A stretch of DNA of 64,000 nucleotides from Diploptera punctata (lineage: Eukaryota > Arthropoda > Insecta > Blattodea > Blaberidae), in contig JASPKZ010007422.1 of assembly GCA_030220185.1 (NCBI GenBank), positions 1 through 64,000 on the forward strand, in the 5' to 3' direction. A program made the position numbers and the translations under genes. The notes under the pieces are model-generated. The model made no database searches, had not been told where the DNA came from, and worked only from the letters and a program-made list of their open reading frames with translations. This document shows, one piece after another, positions 1 to 12,204 of this stretch (position 1 is the stretch's first letter; every line of letters starts with the position of its first letter).

Positions 1-3000
1 CTCGCCTACCAACAACATTGCTGGTTGTTGATACAGTGTGAATTACATCAATGTTGGAATGAGAACCTGGTAATTGCAGGCTCGCCTACCCCCACACGTG
101 CTGTTGTTGATACAGTGTGAATTACATCAAAGTGAATAGAACTGGTAAGGCAGTCTCGCCTACACACCCAGGGGTGTTTGATACCTGTGAATTACATCAA
201 GTGAATGAGAAACCTTAAGTGGCCCAGGCTCGCCTACACACACAGTGGCGTGTGAATACAGTGTGAATTAAATCAACGTGAATGAGAACCTGGTAAGTGC
301 AGGCTCGCTACACAACCGTGCTGTTTATACAGTGTGAATTACATCAAAGTGAAATGAGAACCTTGTAGTGCAGGCTCGCCTCACAACACCAGTGCTGTGT
401 TTGTACAGTGGTGAATTACATCAAGTGGATGCAACCTGGTAATGCAGGCTTCGCCGACACAACACAGTGCTGTGTTGATACGTTCCCTCGTGGATTTAAC
501 ATCAAAGTGATGAAAACCTGGTAAGTGCAGGCTCGCCTACACAACGCAGTGCTGTGGTTGACCAGTGTGAATTACAATCAAGTGAAGGAAGAACCTGGAA
601 GTGCCGGCTCGCCCTACACCACCACAGTGCTGTGGTGGGGGTTGATACATTGTGAATTACATCAAAGTGGTAGAACCTGGTAGGTGCAGTCTCGCCTCAC
701 AACACCTGCTGTGTTGATACGTGTGAATTACATCAAAGTGAATGAGAACCTGGTAGTGGGCTCGCCCCTAACACAACACAGTGCTGTGTGTGATCAGGTG
801 AATTACATCAAAGTTGGATGAGAACCTGGTCAGTGCAGGCCTCGCCTACACAACACGTGCTGTGTTGATTACGTGTGAATTACATCAAGTGAATGAGAAC
901 CTGGTAAGTGCAGGCTCGCCTACACAACAACACAGTGCTGTGTTTGATACCGTGTGAATACTCAAAGTGGATGAGAACCTGGTAAGTGCAGGCTCGCCTA
1001 CACAACACAGTGCTGTGTTGATACAGTGTGAATTACATCAAGTGAATGAGACCTGTAAGTGCAGCTCCGCCTACACAACACGTTCTGTGTGATACAGTGG
1101 AATTACTCAAAGTGGAATGAGAACCCGGTAAGTGCAGGCTCGCCTACACAACACAAAGTGGCTGTGTTGAACAGTGTAATATACTTCAAAGTGGATGAAG
1201 AACCTGGTAAGTGCAGGCTCGCCTACACAACACAGTGCTGTGTTGATACATTGTAATGACAAACATCAAAGTGATTATGACCCTGGTAAGTGCAGGCTCG
1301 ACTACAACACCCAGTGCTGTGTGATACTTGTGAATTAACATCAAAGTGAATGAGAACCTGGTAAGTGCAGGCTCGCCTACCAGACACAGTGCGTGTTGAT
1401 ACAACAGTGTGAATTACATCAAAGTGAATGAGAAACCTGGTAAGTGTCATGGCTCGCCTACCAGCACAGTGCTGTGTTTGAAATACAGTGTGAATTACAT
1501 CAAGTGAATGAGAACTGGTAAGTGCAGCTCGCCTACACAACACATTGCTGTGTGATACATGTGAATTCCATCAAAGTGGATGATAAACCTGTAAGTGCAG
1601 GCCGCCTACACAACACAGTGGCTGTGTTTGATACAGTGTGAAAATTTTTTTTTTTACATCAAAGTGAATGAGAAAACTGGTAAGTGCACAGGCTCGCCTA
1701 CACAACACAGTGCTGTGTTTGATACAGTGTGAATTACATCAAGTGGATGAGAACCTGTAAGTGGCAGGCTCGCTACTACAACACAGTGCGGTTGTTGAGC
1801 CAGTGTGAATTACATCAAAGTTGAATAGAACGGGTAAGTTGCAAGGCTCGCCTACCAACACGTGGCTGTGTTGATACAGTGGAATGACATCAAGTGAATG
1901 AGAACCTGGTAAGTGCAGGCTCGCCTCCCACACCGTGCTGTGTTGATACAGTGTGATTACATCAAAGTGAATGAAACCCTGGTAGTCAGGCTCGCCTACA
2001 CCACCCAGTGCTGTGTTGATACAGTGTGAATTACATCAAAGTGAATGAGACCTGGTACGTGCAGGCTCGCCTACACAACACAGTGCTGTGTTGAGACATT
2101 GTGAAATTAACATCAAAGTGATGGAACCGGGTAAAGTGCAGGCTCGCCTATCACAACCCAGTGCTTGTTGATACAGTGTGAATTACATCAAGGACTGAGA
2201 ACCTGTAAGTGCGGCTCGCCTACACAAACACATTGCTGTGTTTGATACAGTGTTCATTAACATCAAAGTGAATGAGAACCTGGAAGTGCGGCTCGCCTAC
2301 ACAACACAGTCAGTGCTGTGTTGATACAGTGTGAATTACATCAAAGTGAATGGAGAACCGTGGTAAGTGCGTCTCGCCTACACACACAGTGCTGTGTTTG
2401 ATACGTGTTGAATTACCTCAAAGTGAAATGAAACCTGGTAAGTGCAGCTCGCCTACACAACAATGCTGGTGTTGATACAAGTGTGAATTACTCAAAGTGA
2501 ATGAGAACCTGGTAAGTGCAGGCTCGCCTACACACCCATGCTGTGTTGATACCAGTTGAATTAACATCAAAGTGATGAGAACCTGGTAAGTGTCCGGCTC
2601 GCCTACACAACACAGTGCGTTGTTGATTACAGTGTGAATTATCATCACAGTGGATGAGAACCTGGTAAGTGGCCGGCTCTCCTACCACACAGTGCTGTGT
2701 TGATACAGTGTGAAATTACATCAAAGTGATGGAACCTGGTAAGTGCCAGGCTCGCCTACCACCCCACCCACACCACAGTGCTTGTGTTGATAACAGGTGG
2801 AATTACACAAAGTGGATGGAACCTGGTAAGTGCAGGCTCGCCTACACAACACAGTGCTGTGTTGATCAGTGTGGAATTACATCAAAGTGAATGAGAACCT
2901 GTTCGTGCAGCTCGCCTACACAACCCAGTATGCGTTTGATACAGTGTGAATTACATCAAAGTGAATGAGAACCTGGTAAGTGCGGCTCGCCTACACAACA

Positions 3001-6000
3001 CAGTGCTGTGTTGATACCGTGTGAATTACAATCAAGTGGAATGGAACCTGGTTAATGCAGGCTCGCCCTTACACACACCGTGCTGTGTTGATACGTGTGA
3101 ATAACATCCAAGTTGAGAGAAGCTGGTAGTGCAGGCTCGCCTAACACCCACAGTGCTGTGTGATACAGTGTGAATTACAATCAAATTGGATGAGAACCTG
3201 GTAAGTGCAGGCTCGCCTACACAACCACAGTGCTTGTTGCTACAGTGTGAATTACATCAAGTGAATGAGAAACCTGGTAGTGCCGGTGTTGATACAGTGT
3301 GAATTACACAAGTGATGAGAACCTGGTAGTGCATGCTCGCCTACAAACACAGTGCGTGTTGATACAGTGTGAATACATCAAAGTGATGAGAACTGGAAGT
3401 GGCAGCAGGCTCGCCTACACAACCAGTGCTGTGTTTGACACAGGGTGAATTACATCAAAGTGAATGAGAACCTGGTAAGTGCAGCCTCGCCTACACAACA
3501 CAGTGCTGTGTTGATACAGTTCCTCGTGTGAATTACATCAAAGTGAATGAGAACCTGGTACGTTGCAGGCTCGCCACAACAACACAGTGCTGTGTTGATA
3601 CAGTGTTCCTCCCCCCCCCTTCGTGTGAATTACAATCAAAGTGGGATGAGAACCTGGTAATTGCCATGCTCGCCTAGCACAACACAGTGCTGTGTTTTGA
3701 TACATTGTGAATTACAACATCAAAGTGAATGAGAACCTGGTAAGTGCAGGCTCGCCTCACAACACAGTGCTGTGTTGATTACAGTGTGAATTAACAAATC
3801 ACAGTGCATGAGAACCCCTTGTAAGTGCATGCTCGCCTAACAACACAGTGCTGTGTTGATACAGTGTCAATTACATCAAAGTGAAATGACAGAACCTGGT
3901 AAGTGCAAGCTCGCCTACACAACACAGTGCTTTGTTGATACAGTGTGGTGAATTACCTACAAAAGTGAATGAGAACCTGGTAAGTTCAGGCTCCGCCTAC
4001 ACAACACAGTGCTGTGTTGATACAAGTGTGAATTACAATCACATGGATGAGAACCTGGTAAGTGCAGGCTCCGCCTACAAAAAACAACACAGTGCTGTGT
4101 TGATACAGTTCCTCGTGTGAATTACATCAAAGTGAATGAGAACCTGGTAAGTGCAGGCTCGCCTACACAACACAGTGCTGCTGTTGATACAGATCCTCGT
4201 GTGAATTACATCAAAGTGAATGAGAACCTGGTAATGTGCAGGCCTCCTCCTACACAACACAGTGGCTGTGTTGATACAGTGTGGAATTACACTCAAAGTG
4301 AATGAGAACCTGGTAAGTGCAGGCTCGCCTACACAACACAGTGCTGTGTTGATACAGTGTGAATTACATCAAAGTGGAATGAGAAACCTGGAAAAGTGCA
4401 GGCTCGCCTACACAACACAGTGCTGTGTTGATACAGTGTTTAATTACATCACAAGTTTAATGAGAAGCCTGGTAAGTGCAGGCTCGCCTACACAACACAG
4501 TTCTGTGTTGATACAGTGTGAATTACATCAACTGAATGAGAAAACCTGTAAGTGCACAGGCTCGCCTACACAACACATCTGCTGTTTTGATACAGTGTGG
4601 AATTACATCAAAGTGGATGAGAACCTGGTAAGTTCAGGCTCGCTCACACAACACAGTGCTGTGTTGATACAGTGTGATTTACATCAAAGTGAATGAGAAC
4701 CTGGTAATTGCAAGCAGTCTCGCTACACAACACAGTGCTGTGTTTGATACAGTTATACTTACATCAAATTGAATGAGAACCTGGTAAGTGCAGGCTTCGC
4801 CTACACAACACAGTGCTGTGTTGATACAGTGTGAATTACATCAAAGTGGATGAGAACCTGGTAAGTGCAAGTCTCGCCTACACAACACAGTGCTGTGGTG
4901 GATACAGTGTGAATCCCATCAAAGTGAATGAGAAACCTGGTAAGTCAGCTCGCTACGAAAAGGAAACAACACAGTGGTGTGTTGATACAGTGTGAATTAA
5001 CATCAAAGTGAATGAAAACCTGGTAAGTGCAGGCTCGCCTACACAACACAGTGCTGTGTTGATACAGTGTGAATTACATCAAAGTGGATGAGAACCTGGT
5101 AGTGCAGGCTCGCCTACACAACACAGTGCTGTGTTGATACAGTGTGAATTGATTACATCAAAGTGGATGAGAACCTGGTAAGTGCAGGCTCGCCTACACA
5201 ACACAGTGCTGTGTTGATACAGTGTGAATTACATTCAAAGTGGATGAGAACCTGGTAAGTGCAGGCTCGCCTACACAACACAGTGCTGTGTTGATACAGT
5301 GTGAATTACATCAAAGTGGATGAGAACCTGGTAAGTGCAGGCTCGCCTACACAACACAGTGCTGTGTTGATACAGTGTGAATTACAACATCAAAGTGGAT
5401 GAGAACCTGGTAAGTGCAGGCTCGCCTACCACAACACAGTGCTGTGTTGATACAGTTCCTCGTGTGAATTACATCAAAGTGAATGAGAACCTGGTAAGTG
5501 CAGGCTCGCCTACACAACACAGTGCTGTGTTGATACAGTTCCTCGTGTGAATTACATCAAAGTGAATGAGAACCTGGTAAGTGCAGGCTCGCCTACACAA
5601 CACAGTGCTGTGTTGATACAGTGTGAATTACATCAAAGTGAATGAGAACCTGGTAAGTGCAGGCTCGCCTACACAACACAGTGCTGTGTTGATACAGTTC
5701 CTCGTGTGAATTACATCAAAGTGAATGAGAACCTGGTAAGTGCAGGCTCGCCTACACAACACAGTGCTGTGTTGATACAGTTCCTCGTGTGAATTACATC
5801 AAAGTGGATGAGAACCTGGTAAGTGCAGGCTCGCCTACACAACACAGTGCTGTGTTGATACAGTGTGAATTACATCAAGTGAATGAGAACCTGTAAGTGC
5901 AGGCTCGCCTACACAACACAGTGCTGTGTTGATACAGTGTGAATTACATCAAAGTGGATGAGAACCTGGTAAGTGCAGGCTCGCCTACACAACACAGTGC

Positions 6001-9000
6001 TGTGTTGATACAGTGTGAATTACATCAAAGTGGATGAGAACCTGGTAAGTGCAGGCTCGCCTACACAACACAGTGCTGTGTTGATACAGTTCCTCGTGTG
6101 AATTACATCAAAGTGAATGAGAACCTGGTAAGTGCAGGCTCGCCTACACAACACAGTGCTGTGTTGATACAGTTCCTCGTGTGAATTACATCAAAGTGAA
6201 TGAGAACCTGGTAAGTGCAGGCTCGCCTACACAACACAGTGCTGTGTTGATACAGTGTGAATTACATCAAAGTGAATGAGAACCTGGTAAGTGCAGGCTC
6301 GCCTACACAACACAGTGCTGTGTTGATACAGTTCCTCGTGTGAATTACATCAAAGTGAATGAGAACCTGGTAAGTGCAGGCTCGCCTACACAACACAGTG
6401 CTGTGTTGATACAGTGTGAATTACATCAAAGTGGATGAGAACCTGGTAAGTGCAGGCTCGCCTACACAACACAGTGCTGTGTTGATACAGTGTGAATTAC
6501 ATCAAAGTGGATGAGAACCTGGTAAGTGCAGGCTCGCCTACACAACACAGTGCTGTTGTTGATACAGTTCCTCGTGTGAATTACATCAAAGTGAATGAGA
6601 ACCTGGTAAGTGCAGGCTCGCCTACACAACACAGTGCTGTGTTGATACAGTGTGAATTACATCAAAGTGGATGAGAACCTGGTAAGTGCAGGCTCGCCTA
6701 CACAACACAGTGCTGTGTTGATACAGTGTGAATTACATCAAAGTGAATGAGAACCTGGTAAGTGCAGGCTCGCCTACACAACACAGTGCTGTGTTGATAC
6801 AGTGTGAATTACATCAAAGTGAATGAGAACCTGGTAAGTGCAGGCTCGCCTACACAACACAGTGCTGTGTTGATACAGTGTGAATTACATCAAAGTGGAT
6901 GAGAACCTGGTAAGTGCAGGCTCGCCTACACAACACAGTGCTGTGTTGATACAGTGTGAATTACATCAAAGTGGATGAGAACCTGGTAAGTGCAGGCTCG
7001 CCTACACAACACAGTGCTGTGTTGATACAGTGTGAATTACATCAAAGTGAATGAGAACCTGGTAAGTGCAGGCTCGCCTACACAACACAGTGCTGTGTTG
7101 ATACAGTGTGAATTACATCAAAGTGAATGAGAACCTGGTAAGTGCAGGCTCGCCTACACAACACAGTGCTGTGTTGATACAGTGTGAATTACATCAAAGT
7201 GGATGAGAACCTGGTAAGTGCAGGCTCGCCTACACAACACAGTGCTGTGTTGATACAGTGTGAATTACATCAAAGTGAATGAGAACCTGGTAAGTGCAGG
7301 CTCGCCTACACAACACAGTGCTGTGTTGATACAGTGTGAATTACATCAAAGTGAATGAGAACCTGGTAAGTGCAGGCTCGCCTACACAACACAGTGCTGT
7401 GTTGATACAGTGTGAATTACATCAAAGTGGATGAGAACCTGGTAAGTGCAGGCTCGCCTACACAACACAGTGCTGTGTTGATACAGTGTGAATTACATCA
7501 AAGTGGATGAGAACCTGGTAAGTGCAGGCTCGCCTACACAACACAGTGCTGTGTTGATACAGTGTGAATTACATCAAAGTGAATGAGAACCTGGTAAGTG
7601 CAGGCTCGCCTACACAACACAGTGCTGTGTTGATACAGTGTGAATTACATCAAAGTGGATGAGAACCTGGTAAGTGCAGGCTCGCCTACACAACACAGTG
7701 CTGTGTTGATACAGTGTGAATTACATCAAAGTGAATGAGAACCTGGTAAGTGCAGGCTCGCCTACACAACACAGTGCTGTGTTGATACAGTGTGAATTAC
7801 ATCAAAGTGAATGAGAACCTGGTAAGTGCAGGCTCGCCTACACAACACAGTGCTGTGTTGATACAGTGTGAATTACATCAAAGTGAATGAGAACCTGGTA
7901 AGTGCAGGCTCGCCTACACAACACAGTGCTGTGTTGATACAGTGTGAATTACATCAAAGTGAATGAGAACCTGGTAAGTGCAGGCTCGCCTACACAACAC
8001 AGTGCTGTGTTGATACAGTGTGAATTACATCAAAGTGGATGAGAACCTGGTAAGTGCAGGCTCGCCTACACAACACAGTGCTGTGTTGATACAGTGTGAA
8101 TTACATCAAAGTGGATGAGAACCTGGTAAGTGCAGGCTCGCCTACACAACACAGTGCTGTGTTGATACAGTTCCTCGTGTGAATTACATCAAAGTGAATG
8201 AGAACCTGGTAAGTGCAGGCTCGCCTACACAACACAGTGCTGTGTTGATACAGTTCCTCGTGTGAATTACATCAAAGTGAATGAGAACCTGGTAAGTGCA
8301 GGCTCGCCTACACAACACAGTGCTGTGTTGATACAGTTCCTCGTGTGAATTACATCAAAGTGAATGAGAACCTGGTAAGTGCAGGCTCGCCTACACAACA
8401 CAGTGCTGTGTTGATACAGTTCCTCGTGTGAATTACATCAAAGTGAATGAGAACCTGGTAAGTGCAGGCTCGCCTACACAACACAGTGCTGTGTTGATAC
8501 AGTTCCTCGTGTGAATTACATCAAAGTGAATGAGAACCTGGTAAGTGCAGGCTCGCCTACACAACACAGTGCTGTGTTGATACAGTGTGAATTACATCAA
8601 AGTGAATGAGAACCTGGTAAGTGCAGGCTCGCCTACACAACACAGTGCTGTGTTGATACAGTTCCTCGTGTGAATTACATCAAAGTGAATGAGAACCTGG
8701 TAAGTGCAGGCTCGCCTACACAACACAGTGCTGTGTTGATACAGTTCCTCGTGTGAATTACATCAAAGTGAATGAGAACCTGGTAAGTGCAGGCTCGCCT
8801 ACACAACACAGTGCTGTGTTGATACAGTTCCTCGTGTGAATTACATCAAAGTGAATGAGAACCTGGTAAGTGCAGGCTCGCCTACACAACACAGTGCTGT
8901 GTTGATACAGTTCCTCGTGTGAATTACATCAAAGTGAATGAGAACCTGGTAAGTGCAGGCTCGCCTACACAACACAGTGCTGTGTTGATACAGTTCCTCG

Positions 9001-9092
9001 TGTGAATTACATCAAAGTGAATGAGAACCTGGTAAGTGCAGGCTCGCCTACACAACACAGTGCTGTGTTGATACAGTGTGAATTACATCAAT
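1..9092. repeat. Satellite DNA array, 76-bp monomer with 83-bp variant
   Basis: Head-to-tail repeats fill the first 9.1 kb, roughly 115 copies judging by length. The clean monomer (about 5,000-9,092) is 76 bp; a second type carries an extra TCCTCGT after TACAGT, giving 83 bp, and the two types are interspersed in blocks. Each monomer holds a near-perfect inverted repeat, CAACACAG-TG-CTGTGTTG, and a splice-donor-like CTGGTAAGTG. A second small variation is AGTGAATGAG versus AGTGGATGAG. Positions 1 to about 4,950 carry many one- or two-base insertions and deletions in almost every copy, whereas the rest is nearly invariant apart from these variants. Short ORFs here are readings through the repeat and not genes. 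The array stops at 9,092, where a foldback element begins. Confidence 0.97.
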
Positions 9093-9093
9093 T

Positions 9094-9376
9094 TAAAATT
9101 AACATTGGAAAGTAAACATTATGAGGTTATATCATTAATAGTGAGTGGAGAACATATTTTTTAATGACTCACCTCATATAATTTCGAATTTCTTTGATAC
9201 CGGCGGTTTCAGACAATATCTGTCATGGAAGTCATGACTGAAGAGGGACAAAATATTGTCTGAAACCGTCGGTATCAAAGAAATTTGAAATTATATGAGG
9301 TGAGTTGTTAAAAATATGTTCTCCACTCACTATTAATGACATAACCTCATAATGCTTACTTCCCAATATTAATTTA
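9094..9376. mobile_element. Foldback (palindromic) PLE-derived element
   Basis: Two arms of about 120 bp are inverted around about 9,235. The outer ends read AAGTAAACATTATGAGG on the left and CCTCATAATGCTTACTT on the right. Inner arm parts carry TGAGTGGAGAACATATT and ACTCACCTCATATAATTT. Only the right arm keeps a complete hammerhead motif; the left arm has lost the CUGANGA box. The same subfamily occurs at 29,633-29,807 and 45,895-46,145. It abuts the end of the satellite directly. Confidence 0.8.
9235..9277 (+). ncRNA. Hammerhead ribozyme motif (PLE type)
   Basis: Core box CTGAAGA is at 9,238-9,244, followed by stem II GACA/TGTC around an AT loop, then GAAA at 9,262-9,265, a three-base-pair stem III (ACC/GGT with a 3-nt loop) and nucleotide 17 = A. 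Stem I is TGA (9,235-9,237) pairing TCA (9,275-9,277). All invariant hammerhead positions are present by eye. The very short stem III matches hammerheads reported in Penelope-like retroelements. Activity is not shown. Confidence 0.7.
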
Positions 9377-9424
9377 AATATTATGAGGTAATATTCATTT
9401 AACATTGGTTGGAATAAATTTTAC

Positions 9425-9708
9425 AAATATTAATAATTGTGAAATTGAAAAATCTGCAATTGCAGCACATAGTTTACTAGAACAACACAAAATTGGAGGA
9501 AAAAAAACTTTTAAAACAATTGGATAAACCTTTGGAATTGACAGTTCGCGAAAATAAACATAGATCGATGAACATTGATATTCCCAACAAACAAAGTTTA
9601 ATTTCAAAGCTTATAAATATGACCATAGATGGCAGCTCAGAAGACATTGATAGCGGGAGAATTTCATCAGTCGGAGTTGTGACTGAAGATGGATGGGATT
9701 CCGTTTGA
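9425..9708 (+). pseudogene. PLE endonuclease C-terminal fragment
   Basis: Conceptual translation shows the conserved tail after the GIY-YIG domain: an IEKSAIAAHSLLE-like segment, KLLKQLDKPLELTV, then a degraded NFEIP-type block (MNIDIPNKQSLISKL) and a C-terminus ending VVTEDGWDSV. A frameshift near 9,497 separates the first part from the open stretch 9,493-9,708. PLEs are retroelements whose reverse transcriptase is followed by a GIY-YIG endonuclease; only the 3' end survives here. The stop overlaps the hammerhead motif that follows. Confidence 0.75.
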
Positions 9709-9722
9709 AACCATGGTATTGT
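9680..9722 (+). ncRNA. Hammerhead-like motif at PLE 3' end
   Basis: CTGAAGA at 9,683-9,689, a hairpin around GGAT...ATTCC, TTTGAAA with the ORF stop TGA inside it, and a palindromic stem III ACCATGGT followed by A. Core bases are kept but stem I pairing is poor, so this copy may be inactive. It is followed by the usual GAGGTGAGT arm end. Confidence 0.5.
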
Positions 9723-10180
9723 AAAAACACAACATCTTTGAGGTGAGTTACTCTGACCAATGTTAAAAGAGACTCACATGTTATCAGTTTTAATTCAAAT
9801 CATATGAACTATTATAGGAAATACAGATAACTGTATTAAGGCCTCAGGATTTAATCATTTTCGTGACAAAGAAGCAGTGCTCAATTGTTTGACACACAGA
9901 AAGTAAATATACCAAGAACAGGGAGAATTATGAAAAAAAAAAACAATACAAAATAGTAAAATTTATCTTTCATTGAGAAATGTTAAATTAATAATAAAAA
10001 CATCAATACAAAATAGGTTTGAAGAAAGCAGGGTGCAAAGAAAAATAAATAAGTTTAAAAAAAACAAAGTATGCTTCTAAAAGAAAAAGAAGAAAACATA
10101 AAATTCAAGAAATTCACCAAAAATTGGAAAATGTTTTTTTTTTTACAGTTTAACATAAGATTGGCACCTAGAAATGAATA
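9723..10180. other. AT-rich intergenic stretch, no gene seen
   Basis: A-rich sequence with several poly-A runs lies between the PLE fragment and SINE A. The short open frames are low complexity (Lys-rich) and show no recognisable domain. It may lie in the 3' part of the M-Ras gene, but I find no exon with Ras motifs G4 or G5. Confidence 0.5.
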
Positions 10181-10194
10181 TAGATGTTTTAATT

Positions 10195-10522
10195 GTCCAC
10201 CGCTGTGGTCTCGAGGTAGCGTGCTGCCTTGTCACGCAGCGGGCCCAGGTTCGATCCCCGGTCGGGGCAGTTTTTCTGGGTGAGGTTTTTATCGGGGTTT
10301 TTCCTCACCTGTAAGACAAATGTCAGAAAAACTTTAAGGCCCAAACAGTCCCCGAAATCATATGGCCATCATCCTTATCATTATCATCATCATCCTTCAC
10401 CGGTGTGGAAAGCAACGGGAAGCTACCACACCTACACAATTCCCTAGTAAAGCTGCAAGCATAGCATGAAAATGCTATGATTGCAGTGAAGGACCTGCCT
10501 TCGGGCAGAATTACTATGGATG
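10195..10522 (+). mobile_element. SINE family A, full length
   Basis: A tRNA-derived head has box A (TGGTCTCGAGGTAGCG) and box B (GGTTCGATCCC), followed by a conserved body with TTTTTCCTCACCTGTAAGAC, a CAT trinucleotide run, CACCGGTGTGGAAAGCAACG and a tail ending in ATGG units. A 12-bp target duplication GATGTTTTAATT flanks it (10,183-10,194 and 10,523-10,534). This is the best-preserved copy, and nine others lie in the window. Confidence 0.92.
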
Positions 10523-10544
10523 GATGTTTTAATTATTAATTTAA

Positions 10545-10720
10545 CACTTCTCACTGAAGGATAAATTAAATTTGAAGAGAAAAATTTTCGCCCAGACCAA
10601 GACTCAAACCCGGGACTTTTGGCTTTCCATACCAATGCTCTACCAACTGAGCTACAGGGAAAAGTTCCAATCTAGATGCAAATTTTTCTCTTATATACAT
10701 TGTAGTAATTCCCGCACATA
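10545..10720 (-). mobile_element. tRNA-like repeat family D
   Basis: Read on the minus strand, a tRNA-like block (AGCTCAGTTGGTAGAGC as D-arm, GGTTTGAGTC as T-loop region) is flanked by AGAGAAAAATTT on one side and AAATTTTTCTCTTA on the other, an inverted pair typical of this family. The head is degenerate, and the context is that of a dispersed repeat and not a functional tRNA gene. Confidence 0.75.
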
Positions 10721-10902
10721 GTCTCAATAAGATGACAAAAATGACAAAATTGAGGAAGAAAAATAAATTAGGAATTTACCAGATTAAATATGGAGATTGT
10801 GATAAAATTTACACAGGGAAAACGAAAAGAAATTTGAAAACCCGAGTGAAGGAACATTGTGAGAATATCAGAAATGGGGAATTGGTAAAATCTGCATTGG
10901 CT

Positions 10903-11039
10903 TATTTATTATATTATTTTTAGTCTGAACATCTTACCTCAATATTAATGTTGATTTTTTCTTGTTCTTGAGGTAAGATGTTCAGACTAAAAATAATATA
11001 ATTAAAATAACCTCAAAATATAACTTCCTAAAATTAAAT
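10903..11039. mobile_element. Small foldback element nested in PLE, 13-bp TSD
   Basis: Inverted arms (TTAGTCTGAACATCTTACCT against AGGTAAGATGTTCAGACTAA) enclose a short centre. The tail is AATAACCTCAAAATATAACTT. The target duplication ATCTGCATTGGCT lies at 10,890-10,902 and 11,040-11,052. Two more copies lie at 36,197-37,786 and 49,630-49,843. The run AATATAATTAAAATAACC in this copy is the empty site of the piggyBac-like insertion at 36,305. Confidence 0.88.
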
Positions 11040-11243
11040 ATCTGCATTGGCTGCCCATGCATGGCCCGAAAAAATACAAAGAACTCACTGTTTGGGAAAA
11101 AAATTTACATTAAAAAAAACTGAAAGGAGAAATTAATGAACTTTGAAATTCCCAGGGAAAATGACTTGATTTCGAGATTTTTCAGTCTACCAACAGAGGG
11201 AGCAAGAGATGGCTCTTCAAAACGACAGAACAACGGTTGCCAA

Positions 11244-11292
11244 AATACTGATGATGGAACCAATTAAGGTTTTGATTCGAAACTAGTCTAAA
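11244..11292 (+). ncRNA. Hammerhead-like motif, degenerate
   Basis: CTGATGA (11,248-11,254), an imperfect GGAACC...GGTT hairpin, CGAAAC (11,278-11,283) and a stem III ACTAGT followed by C. Stem II is broken by extra bases, so activity is unlikely. The intact relative is at 39,479. Confidence 0.4.
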
Positions 11293-11452
11293 TGAAGAAG
11301 AACAACAACAATATGAGGTGAGTGATAAGAATTTACATAAATAAATAATACCTCATAGCATTAATTTCCTAAAAAAGTAATATCAAACTAAATCAGAAGA
11401 TTCCTGGTTCAGTATCTGACTGAGGTTTGTTCCTGCAGTACGTAAGACTCAC

Positions 11453-11606
11453 CTGTCTTTGACGCGGAGAATCTGGGTGTGAAAGTTGATGATATTTTCA
11501 TAACTCTGCTTATCCGTAACGGAGTATACGAGCAGAAAACCATCACCTTTCCTCATGTACTGCTCCCGCATCGCACTGAATTCCTCCTGGCCCGCAGTGT
11601 CCAGTA
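11453..11606 (-). CDS. Mras: M-Ras-like small GTPase, coding exon 2 (switch II region)
   Basis: Translation completes [21 protein letters not shown] and runs on through [13 protein letters not shown] to QILRVKDR. The DTAGQ G3 box and switch II are intact. The splice acceptor (..TTGGCAG) sits just above 11,606; the donor AG|GTGAGT is at 11,453. The entry phase matches exon 1 (split Val codon) and the exit phase is 2. The residues agree with M-Ras (R-Ras3) and not with classical Ras or Rheb. The following exon, with the NKxD and SAK boxes, is not found down to 9.1 kb, so the gene continues to the left of or inside the satellite array. Confidence 0.9.
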
Positions 11607-11635
11607 CTGCCAACATTACAAATATATTATTATTT

Positions 11636-11780
11636 AATTAAATAAAAATAAAACTTAAAGTTTTATATGATTTTCATATTTATTACAATATAAATGTGTA
11701 ACAGCTGTTTTAGTACTTTGTACTTTCTTCAGACATGATTACAAACTTTAAGTTTTATTTTTATTTAATTAAATGAAAAT
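11636..11780. repeat. Foldback with degenerate hammerhead in M-Ras intron 1
   Basis: AATAAAAATAAAACTTAAAG and its reverse complement bracket GTAACAGCTGTTTTAGTAC...TTCTTCAGACATG. On the minus strand this reads CTGAAGA, a hairpin, AAAAC where GAAAC is expected, then the palindromic ACAGCTGT. The close relative at 17,570 has the intact GAAAC. Confidence 0.6.
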
Positions 11781-12204
11781 GGATTTTCATCAAGTAAACG
11801 CCAAATCAATTGATTAAATATGTTATTTACATTTAACCATGTTTTATTTAGGTCATTAATCAGGTGTGTATGGAGGTCCCTTATTTCAGGCTGAGGACAT
11901 TTTACATGATTTTACTTCCCGGTCAAAGGATGTATTTATGCCCAAACTTATAGCATTTTATTATATTTTTCTGCAGTCATTCCTGTCTTCCCAATCTCCT
12001 TCCAAAAAAAAAAAACAACAAAAATGTATATATATAGATGACACTCCTAGTGTTATGCTGCTCCCTGTTATGAGACAGATTGTATACAAGAAGAAAAAAA
12101 CAAATGCTTGCACTGGGGACCTGAGTAGCCCAGTAACATATACGTATAGTGGGAAGGTATACTAAAAAAATCAACACCCTTTAGAAGTGTGCATATACCT
12201 GAAA

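Larger units (their letters stand above)
10732..11345 (+). pseudogene. PLE GIY-YIG endonuclease fragment, split by nested foldback
   Basis: The frame starting 10,732 encodes LGIYQIKYGDCDKIYTGKT (GIY...YTG, where the second box is normally YIG) then KRNLKTRVKEH. It is broken after KSALA by a 137-bp foldback and resumes at 11,040 with the same codons, continuing to KELTVWEK, MNFEIP and DLISRF-like blocks with frameshifts. It ends in a hammerhead-like motif and AATATGAGGTGAGTGATAA. It is a remnant of the endonuclease domain of a Penelope-like retroelement and not an active gene. Confidence 0.8.

Noticed and set aside
1..4950. Ancient, diverged flank of the satellite
   Set aside because: Differences are mostly single-base indels spread evenly, not substitutions; sequencing or assembly error is the simpler reading, though unproven.
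1059..6674. Open reading frames encoding NENLVSAGSPTQHSAVLIQ-type repeats
   Set aside because: They are translations of the satellite unit in frames opened by indels; no start or splice context and no protein family.
1..9092. CRISPR-like array
   Set aside because: Units are contiguous with no unique spacers, in a eukaryotic genome; it is a tandem satellite.
9393..9607. Third M-Ras exon on the minus strand near 9.4-9.6 kb
   Set aside because: The frame is the reverse of a PLE endonuclease tail and has none of the NKxD or SAK motifs.
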